DNA from: Gymnothorax reevesii
Taxonomy: Eukaryota; Chordata; Actinopteri; Anguilliformes; Muraenidae
Assembly: GCA_029721435.1 (NCBI GenBank)
Contig: CM056588.1
Coordinates: 34,898,930 to 34,962,929, forward strand
Length of the DNA: 64,000 nucleotides
Direction of reading: 5' to 3'
Within the stretch, counting starts at the first letter, position 1. Each line of letters opens with the position of its first letter. The translations under genes were made by a program, and so were the position numbers. The notes under the pieces were generated by a model. The model had not been told where the DNA came from. It saw only the letters and a program-made list of their open reading frames with translations, and made no database searches. Shown in pieces: positions 55,410 through 64,000 of this stretch.

Positions 55410-55500
55410 TACACAAAGACACATGCGCACGCACAGACACACATACAGATGTACACATGCGTGCACACACACACAGACACAAACGTACACAGATTAACTA
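55410..55500. repeat. CA/TG-rich tract upstream of the Ig1 acceptor
   Basis: ACACACAGACAC-type sequence. In transcript sense it is a TG-rich tract before TTACAG. It makes the Ig1 frame look as if it started with MCLCVCARMC, which is not part of the protein. Confidence 0.8.
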
Positions 55501-56149
55501 TACGTAAAACTCTAATTAAAAAACCCACTGTTCAAGGCTGTAAAACAAATCAAGTGACTGCCTGACTCCATTAACTTCACACCCCAAGCTCACACCCAAG
55601 CTACCTTCACCTCACACTCCCTTTCACCTCACACCCAAGCTCCATTTTCAAACCGATAAACCAATGTAATAATCTGAGCAAAACATCAACGCCATACAGC
55701 GTTTGTTCTAGAACTGTAAATATTGATACCACCCCACCCCTCACAGAATATTCTGGAGGGATTCATCAGTAAATCCATCATTTTGAAGCATCTACAGGTA
55801 TATGGGTGATTTTCTGCTCAAGCCAACAGCAAATGAAGTTAACATTGAAGACACAGGATGAATTGCCACTATTAATCACAATTTCTCTATGAAAACAGTT
55901 CTAAAATTTATCATTAATTGTATCGCAGAGAAGAACATGCATCATATACTCGATGGAAGAAAAGAGAAGAATATGTGTATTATACAAAGTCTGGAAGAGA
56001 AGAGAACGTGTGTTACTGTAGGGAAGAGGAGAATGTGCATCATATACTGTATGGAAAAGAAGAGGAGAATATCTGTACAATACACTACATGGAAGAAAGG
56101 AGGAGAATATCTACTGTATGGGAGAGACAAGAAGAAAGTGCATCATATA

Positions 56150-56480
56150 CTGTAAGTGTGGCATCATTACTACACTCCTCAATGGTTGCACCACCTGGGC
56201 ACTTAAGCAAGAGCAATTACAAGGACTTGAAGTTTTCCATCATAATTGTCCACGCAGAATCCTGAAGGTGCGATTATACGACCAAATATCGAGCCGAAAG
56301 ATTAGAAGGAGAATTGGGTGTTGTAGCCTTGCAGTGACCATAAGCTACCACCGCATCCAGTACTCCAGTCGTGGTGTGAATACCAGACAGTAGACTCCCC
56401 AAATATCCTCTTGGTAGGATGCCCACACATGGCAGGCGATGTGCTGGACGCCCCAGATACAACCTGGTAAAAGCATTGGA
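56150..56480 (+). mobile_element. Non-LTR retrotransposon fragment (post-RT region)
   Basis: The plus-strand frame reads TLLNGCTTWALKQEQLQGLE, then VFHHNCPRRILKVRLYDQIS and IRRRIG, matching the LLYGCETW...L..FH..CLRRIL.V...D.IS block found downstream of the reverse transcriptase in many LINE proteins. A frameshift follows. The 5' part is absent and no poly-A or repeat tail was identified. Confidence 0.7.
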
Positions 56481-57878
56481 GGGGGATCCTAGACTGTGGG
56501 TTGGGGATGGATACGAGTTGGGTACGGGAAGAATGTTCGTACTAGATCACCCCAAGCTGTATTCCCTCTTAAGGTCAGCATAATTGCGTTTAGGATTTGA
56601 GCAGGCTGATTTATCACAAGATGATCGACAACCTGTACATAAAGTACAGCGGCCCCACTAGACCCACTTCTGTCGAGTGAATCTAAATGGCGCTCGCACT
56701 GTAAACTGATGGTACAAAGGTAAGTTGATTGTCTGATTTAGAAAAAAAATTATCACGCAGTTTTTCAGAAATGATTTTTTTTAATTTCTCAGTCCTACCT
56801 TTAACATTGGGGCCGCAAAGGGCCCATAAAACAGATCATTTTTTTATTGAATCATTTGGAGATATGGTCTAGCAGTACGTTATGGCAAATTTACAGGAAA
56901 ATTCATCAGGTAAAAAAGATAAAGAATGTTCTGGACGACGGACGACACACCGCGACAATAGCTTATCGGTCCATAGGGCCGCTAAGCTAAAAAAACAGCA
57001 AAAAGATAATTTAGTAAAACAAAAAAATTTCACATTTCACCTTCAGCACTGAAAGGAAAAAAGCTTACTGTAATTCCCAGGGATAACATCAGTATTCTTC
57101 CGCTCTAACTCTACTCCACTCTTTCAATAGCTTCTTTCCTTTTCCTCCCCTTCTTTTAAACCTTTTAGCCTCTTTTCTTCCTAATGATATTTCCCTTTCT
57201 GTTTAACAAAAAGAGAAGAAAGTGCAGCTTATCATTGTAGATCAAGGCCAATACCCCCTGCTCAAACTCAAAAAACCCTTCTGTTTCCAACAGACACACA
57301 AAGACAGAGAGCAGAGGAGCAGACAGGAAAAACCCCAATTCATTTCATACTTTCCTTCAAATATTTTCTTTGTGACCCCTGGAAAGAGCAGCCATTTCTC
57401 CAAATTAAATGTAATAAAATCACCTTTGTGTTTTCTAAGAGCCAGTGATAATAGAAAAAATAAATAAATAAATGAAAATAACTGGCAGCATCACGTCTTT
57501 TTTCTCCTTTAACAGAGGGTTTTAGAAAGCTAAGGAGAAATCATGAAAGGGAAACTAGTGTTAAAAAATGAAATAATGTTAATCGCTAGTTTATAATGTA
57601 TAGAAGCTACGTACAACATTCCAGCGCCATCCGATAGCGTTTTGTATGGTTTTAAGCAGATTACTTAGTAAATTTTTGATAATCTCATGGGCGGAGCCAT
57701 TTCGTCCAGCCACATGACCGATCTCAACGTGACGTCAGGTGTGCGTATTGACAGTAGTAAATCTCTGCTTTGTACCCACTGATGTACATAGAATAACAGT
57801 ATATGTAGTTATTCGATATAGATCAGTGTTTGTACCTCGTGTTAGTTTGGTTTTCTTTCTCCATCATTTCATCGTGAA

Positions 57879-58110
57879 ATGCCGTATTGTATCGCTAAAC
57901 ACTGCAATATTTCAGTTAGAAACAATCCGCGAAATGCTAGATTGCACAAGTTGCCAGGGGCAAGAAAAGGAAGCGTCTACGGATGCATTGGCTTGCGAAA
58001 TGTGCATTTCCTGAACCAAAAGATCAACAGGTCTGTGTGTGTGGTGAACACTTCACGTACCCAGAGGACTACTCGAATAATCTGATAAAGCATTCCATGG
58101 GTTTCGCAAG
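57879..58110 (+). pseudogene. THAP-type zinc finger, frameshifted
   Basis: It begins MPYCIAKHCNIS, giving the C-x4-C pair at the start of a THAP domain, continues to ARLHKLP, and after a one-base shift near 57965 reads MHWLAKCAFPEPKDQQVCVC then GEHFTYPEDYSNNL, supplying the C-x2-H pair (CGEH). The C-terminal AVPTxF box is not seen. THAP domains occur in P-element-like and related transposases and in host factors. With a frameshift and no following transposase, I take this as the remains of a transposon gene. A possible outer end pair (AAAGGGAAACT near 57546 and AGTGTCCCTTT near 60493) is only suggestive. Confidence 0.6.
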
Positions 58111-58472
58111 TAGACTGACACAGAATGACGTTGCAACGAGCCTACTTTACTAGGTCCAACTGCACATGAAGTTCAAGTCTTGTACTTTGCTCCATGATCG
58201 TGGATGTGTTAACAGGTGTGTTAGTGATGGACAAAAATGAACGAACCATTCTTTTTAAACGACTGTTTTTTGTGTCCCATATGCAAGTTACCGGATCAGC
58301 CTGTCAAACGTCCGAGCGCTGAAGTGAATCCCCGACTTCTCCCACCAGTTAGACTCACCCACCCCTACTGCTCACCGGCTGCTACGGTACGGTACTGCAG
58401 TCGCTTGAAAATGCGGGAAAACGAACGAGCGAGCGGGGATCAGACGAGAGGACTGCATCGCAATTCGCTTAA

Positions 58473-59218
58473 AGCCCAGTCCCACTGGCCGATGGACACT
58501 AAACGTATGCAAAAATGACACAGCGGACGAGCAAAAAAATTTCGGGGGTGGCCCCACCAGTTTTCATCCGCTCCAGAAATGGACAAAATTGGCGAAAACA
58601 GAACGGAAAAGAACGGGCGTGGGTAGTATGTAGCGGGGATGTTAAACGCATGTTCATAAGAAGCCTAGCAGATGAAAGCGGATGGAAGTGGATGACAGCT
58701 CCGAAGGGGTTACCGGGGATAACTGCGAAGCGGACGCATAGCGGAAAGAGCGGATGCATAGCGGATGAAGCGCTTTGTCAGTTTTGAAAACTTTATATAC
58801 GAGATGCATACGCTTACATCCTTTCTATTTCCGTGCTACCAACGATGTATAGACGTTCCATGTACCTTATCTTTCCTCCCTCTTTCCGTTTTCAGCTCCA
58901 GCGGATGCGAGGATGCACAGAGGATGCAGACAGGATACAGCAGACGTTTAACGGATGATAACGGATATTGAACATTTGTTGCTCGTATATGTCGCAGATT
59001 TACATCGTACACGGCGGAAAGTTCATCCGTTCTAAAAGTTTTGGGCAGCTCACAACGTTTTGCGCGGATGAAATCACAGTGGACGGATGCTCGGTGGATA
59101 GAGCGTATGAAACACGTATATGAGCACACAACGGATGCATGGCGTTTTCCAACGGATGGCAAGATTTTTTTACGTTTTACATCCTCTTTGAATCCGTAAG
59201 TGCAGTGGGACCGGGCCT
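58473..59218. mobile_element. 746-bp TTAA-flanked MITE with GCGGATG-rich interior
   Basis: TTAA at 58469-58472 and 59219-59222. Ends AGCCCAGTCCCACTG and, reversed, AGGCCCGGTCCCACTG. The interior repeats GCGGATG/ACGGATG more than a dozen times and is GC-richer than its surroundings. It probably inserted next to or into the THAP-containing element. Confidence 0.7.
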
Positions 59219-60564
59219 TTAAATTAAGGGTGAATCCCATTTCACCCCTTGGCCCTACCACTTAGCCCTACCCCTTCGCTTTGCGCGTTCATGCGCGTTG
59301 TCATGGGTAAGGTAAGTCTCCGCAGTATCACGTGAATCATCGCCAAGGTAGTTACCAACGCCACAGAGGCACCGAAAGAAACGCATACATGTAAATAATT
59401 CCTTGGTAAATAAAATATGAAAACCACTGAATCAGCTTAGTTTGGTTGCGTTTTAATATTTCATGGAATGTTTGTTCGTAACAAAAATCGCAAGTGGCGT
59501 ACACGTGTCTGCTCATGTCTCTAGCTAAATAGCTAAAGTTAGCATTATGATGCTGATTTTTGCCCGACAGTGCTGCATTTTAAGACGCCCAAATTGTAAC
59601 TTTTGTTTAGCAGCGAAGTTGCTGTACGTTACGGCTAACAGTTACCCCAGTATCAGTGCGCACTGGCAGGGTAAGAGCATAGATCTCTGGAGCATCATTT
59701 GTCAGTCGCCAACCCTTGATTATTTTTATTTTATGATTAACGATCGATTAACAGAATGAAACGCGTGAGTTGCGAACGAAGCGTGCATGCCATTTTCCAT
59801 CTGTCAGGGAAATAATGTCATCATTGCAAAAGTTGGAAGGCAGAGCAGAAAAATCGCGCCTGAATAAAATCTTGGGCTGTTTTCAGCATGATTCACGTAT
59901 CCTTTCATGCCCTACAAAATCAAAATGCCTGTTATTTGAATAATCTGGGTTTGCAGCCTTTATAAAGCAAGCGATAACATTTGTTTCTCTGAACAAGTTT
60001 CTTTGTTCAATGACATCCCCGTTATGTCATTGCAGGGACACCAGAGATTTCCCGACAGCTCATTATTTTCCGAGCATACATACACTGCATGTGTAGCTAC
60101 GGTCTTCTATTTCATTATCCCCGCGCACATATTATCACTCAATCAACAGAAAAATGAAAAATATGAACTATCATTAATTTGCGATTACAGAGTGAATCCA
60201 GCAGACTCGACACTCAAGACAGCAACATCAAATGAACAAGGATAAGCGACAGAATGTGCTATACGCACAAGTGACGTCAGGGCCATGCTTTATGATCATG
60301 TGACTCGCAGAAAATAGTTAAAATGGCGGCCTCTGTGGAGAGCTTTGACAGTTCAGCGAAAAGGTGTCATAATATCAAAATGCCTGGGGGGATGCAACTG
60401 TAACTAACTTTTCATGGTAGGCCTAGAAAATGATACTTCATTGAAATATAGTGTTTTATTAGTTATGTTCACTGACTGGAGTGTCCCTTTAAGAGAAATG
60501 ATTCAATGCCCTCAATTTAGTTAGTGCAGTCAATCGTAAACTGAAACACTAAAAATAACAGAGG

Positions 60565-60568
<4 letters not shown>

Positions 60569-60596
<28 letters not shown>
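60569..60596 (+). repeat. Uninterrupted run of 28 G
   Basis: A homopolymer of 28 guanines between ATT and ATTT. Its true length is uncertain in any assembly. It can form G-quadruplexes. Confidence 0.95.
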
Positions 60597-60715
60597 ATTT
60601 TACAACCAGTATAATCAGTAATACTTATACACATGCGCCCTTGTTTTCATATTTTGTGGGGACATTTCAGAGACTTCCATTCCCTTACCCCTTTCCCTGA
60701 CCTTCACCCTCAACA

Positions 60716-60792
60716 GCACATACCCTAACCCTAAGCTTAGCCTTAACCTAACGCTAACCTTATCCTGGCCCTAACCTTAACCCCTAACCCAA
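60716..60792. repeat. Degenerate telomere-like (CCCTAA)n
   Basis: ACCCTAACCCTAAGCTTAGC, then CTAACGCTAACCTTATCC and CTTAACCCCTAACCC. Part of a dispersed fish repeat preceded by ATTTTGTGGGGACATTTCAG. Probably not a true chromosome-fusion relic. Confidence 0.7.
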
Positions 60793-61265
60793 AAATAGCT
60801 TCATTTTTTTGTGCGGACTTAAGAGGGTAGGTAAATATGGCGCATACACACACATACACACAAGCGGGCATGTGCACGCTCACAAGCCCACTCACACAGC
60901 ACCAGGAATATTCACAGCAGATTTGACAGGATTCCCATTAAAACTGCAATTGTCATCACATGCGAAAATTGGCCAGGTGGTGGCGCCACAGAACCACAAG
61001 AATAACTTCCTCCTGTCTGCACCAGGAGTGTTGCCGAGATCAGATTTGACAGGATTTGACAGCTGTGCAAGTTATTGTTTTCTGCAAAAATGAAAACTTT
61101 GGCCTCATCCTGGAACTGCAGCATAGGTCATAAGGTGAAGAGTCAATAACAGTCCTTTGCTATGCTCCAGAAATTTTTCACAAGAATTGTGACATGATTG
61201 CCAGCAAAACCAATTGAGTTAATCCCCCGACATGAGAGGGAGGGGGGTGTTGTTTTTGGTGGCAT

Positions 61266-61312
61266 GTGTGCGTCTGTGTCTGTGTGTGTGTGTGTGTGTG
61301 TGCGCGCATGTG
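61266..61312. repeat. (TG)n microsatellite
   Basis: TGTGTCTGTGTGTG-type run with GCGC at its end. No gene. Confidence 0.9.
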
Positions 61313-64000
61313 TGAGTTTCTCATCAGTGTTATGCAAAAATAGTTTTTACCCAAAATTACACAAGCTTTTCAAGAAAGGTGTTCAATGTCAAAGGATCAC
61401 CTGATTAAATTTCGGACCGAAACTGGTCAAGGCCAAAGTCAAAGTAACTGGAGAAACTGGGCAGGGCAAGTTGTGTCTGGCCCACTTGTTGCATTTGGAA
61501 ATAGCACATGGCCGAGTGGTGGCCCAACAAGAAACATTACAGGGCCATCACATCAATCACTTCCTCCTCAACGTACCATGAATGCAGGAAGAAGATATTA
61601 CACAGATCCTATTACAGCTGTTCAACTTAAGGCAATTTTTAACAAGAGCCATCGGGAGATGGCATATCCCCCTGGCCCCACACATTGATAGAATGAAAAT
61701 GCCACCTGCTCCGGAAACAAACCATTCCCCCTAAAATGTTTCCATGGAAGCCAGAAAAAATACAAAATTCATCAACTTCAGATTAGCAAAAGGCACCACT
61801 TCAGGTCATGATTAATGTGCACACCAAGGTTTTCAAGTAATGCTCCAGAAACTAAACGTTCAGAGACAGACCGACAGACAGTCAGCCACACCCACGAGTA
61901 TATCCACCCCCCATTATATGCTGGGGAGATAAAAATTCTAAATTTGGCTTGGTAGTGGTACCACTGCAAAGGTCATAGGGTGCCCAACATCAATACCAGC
62001 TCTTTTCTGTACACTAGAAACAAATCACAAGAAGTCTACCTTTATTCCAAGCAATACCATTTGAGTAATTGCATTTGGAGATGTAAACTTTGACCTGATG
62101 GTGGAACAGCGGGAAAGGCCCTGAGGTCACACAAAACAATACGGTTCATCATCTATGCAGCAGAAATGAACACAAGAAGTTTCAAGCAATTCCCACAAAA
62201 TCTATTAGAGATACTGCAACTTGTAAACATGTAAAAAGTCTGACGTGTTGGCAGTGCTACAGGAAAGTTAGCAGGGTCATATAGAGCGATCAGGTTCATC
62301 CTCCAACCGCCAAGATTGAATATAAAAAAGTTCCATGCTCTTCCTCCAAAAACGACGGACCTGCACCAGTGGCGGGGCCTCCAATGGCAGTCATGGCAAA
62401 AGAATAACATTTCTGACCACTATGTCACAGAGGTGTCATAATTGTGATGTATTCTGCAGCAGAAAAGGAGTACAACTAGAATCATGTCTGTGCAACAAGG
62501 TATTAGTTGATCACCGAGCAAACATCTCATTCTCAGAAGGGGAAATGCATGTCACTGAGCGAGAACTGAGTAAAACCCAGGGCCGGTGATAAGGCATGGA
62601 GTGACACAGGAAAAGACAGAGCTAAAATGGGGTCAGTTACAGCAGAGAAGAAATACAGGGTGGCCCCAATGCTGACTGGGTACTTGAATTACTGACAGAG
62701 AGAGAGAGGTTGTCTTAGGCAAAGCGGCACACCCTGATAGCCTACCTGCGCTTCGATAAAGAAGAGGACCAGCGATCTGTATCTCTGACTGACCAACAAT
62801 GATGTCATTCTCCAGCCATAAAAACAACAACAACCACTGCAAGCCTGGCCTCCGTTTCCAATCTACAGCCACTCCTTTTGAGTGTCTCCTCAATAAAGGA
62901 CACAATTGAGCATCGTCATCTTCGCAGGATCCATTCTTCTGACTCCCTACCATTTCTCAACTATACATGCAACAAACACTCAGGACCCAGAGCCCGAAAA
63001 CATGCTAACTTACACTCTCCATCTCAAAATAAATCTTCTCAATCCCATATTCTGCTGAAATCCTCGCCTTATCACACAGCCTGATTTGCTGACAGCTCGA
63101 GCGCGATCACTCTTTACTCTGAGCGCATTTTCCAATGATTCTCCAGCCAGTTCAGGTAAGATGCAGGGTTATGTATTAAAAGAGAAAGTGCATGCTTTTG
63201 TTCACTCTAAAATGGGCTGGGGTGACAGACTCCTGAGGCCCTGCAGGGTTTAGGGTTTAGGGCAAGGAGCCGGACCCAGACATTTGGGAGATGGCCCTTC
63301 TCTGGGCGCCGGGTGACTCAGCTGACGGCTGATGTTAGAGCCCCGCGTGTCCGACAAGCAGAGAGAGGCATATCTCAGATGCAAGTCGTTCAGCTCCCGC
63401 TGAAATCAGCTGCCCTTCAATTTAACCGCTTTACTTGTGTCAAGATGATCCTCCTGGTGTTGAATGATGTGGAAAAAAGGCTGTAACCCAATATTGTGCA
63501 CCGAGTGAGGATACCTGAACAAGTGTGCACTGCGTTTGCCACAAAAATTTACCGAGAGGAGGATAAAAAATGATATTTTACCACTTGGATATGAAGCACT
63601 CATTACTTTATGACCAATAAACACATTGCATGTTCTGCTACAATATGATAACACTGGAAAATGGCTCAAAGAGATGATGAGATTAATTTGTTGCTGTGGC
63701 ATTCACAATAACAGACATCATATTGCAAAACTGCTCATCTACATCAAATATTCATTCAATATTAAATGAATAGAATGTATCAATTTAATCTGTGCAATAT
63801 TATGCCTTCACCATATGGCGCTGTTAATGCATAAATGCAGGGTCTATTCTGAGATCAGAACTGTCATTTGCTCGTGTTTTATCTTCCCACATGACAATTG
63901 AAAACTCCACACTTGAAAACGAAAGTCAGCCTTTACACCGTTGCACAAACTATGATGAACCTTTGTAAATTCATGAAATGATCACTTTATTTATTATTAA

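Larger units (their letters stand above)
55404..64000. other. igdcc3 intron 1 (right part of window)
   Basis: No signal-peptide exon was recognised here. Contents are the LINE fragment at 56160, the THAP remnant at 57879, the MITE at 58473, the G run at 60569 and the telomere-like stretch at 60716. The stretches 56560-57540, 59230-60540 and 62700-64000 show nothing recognisable. The region 60900-62420 looks like diverged dispersed repeats without open frames. Confidence 0.5.

Noticed and set aside
60716..60792. Interstitial telomere marking an ancient chromosome fusion
   Set aside because: The CCCTAA units are degenerate and lie within a repeat phrase that is dispersed in fish genomes, which explains them better.

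Overview
This is a vertebrate intronic window, almost certainly from a ray-finned fish. It holds one recognisable host gene, on the minus strand: igdcc3 (PUNC), a four-Ig, two-FNIII neuronal cell-adhesion receptor of the DCC/neogenin family. The fish assignment rests on the repeat content: several Tc1-like elements, tRNA-headed SINEs with an L2-type tail, TTAA-flanked MITEs, and repeats ending in GACA/GACG microsatellites. No bacterial, viral or CRISPR features were seen.

Six internal igdcc3 exons are visible, in transcript order: Ig1 (55098-55403), Ig2a (11806-11950), Ig2b (11013-11143), Ig3a (9965-10102), Ig3b (5728-5886) and Ig4a (3117-3282). All have GT/AG boundaries, all phases agree across every junction, and together they give 1045 nt of uninterrupted coding sequence (about 348 residues). 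The Ig3a exon has no in-frame ATG, so an ATG-based ORF search misses it. The signal-peptide exon should lie beyond the right edge. The second half of Ig4, both FNIII domains, the membrane segment and the tail should lie beyond the left edge.

The rest is intron. The Ig1-Ig2 intron is 43,147 bp and is packed with mobile and tandem repeats. Mobile elements include a nearly complete Tc1 copy with frameshifted transposase (18047-19629), older Tc1/mariner relics, a TTAA-flanked piggyBac-like element (27720-29680), a palindromic TTAA element (23521-23686), a large MITE (33920-34622), SINEs, non-LTR fragments and a hAT/TTF-finger pseudogene (52658-53107). The Ig3-Ig4 intron carries a 1060-bp element (4421-5480) with 84-bp terminal inverted repeats, a 9-bp target duplication, and two converging truncated genes: a zinc-ribbon-like N-terminus and a RecQ-like helicase. 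It resembles an internally deleted Academ-type transposon with helicase and is the most unusual item here. The right-hand 8 kb (intron 1) holds a retrotransposon fragment, a decayed THAP-domain gene with a nested MITE, a 28-base G run and telomere-like repeats.

Minisatellites of different unit length (18, 25, 34, 37, 40, 46, 55 and 90 bp) recur through the introns. Two transposons have landed inside such arrays. The longer anonymous ORFs are explained by these arrays or by antisense frames of transposons.
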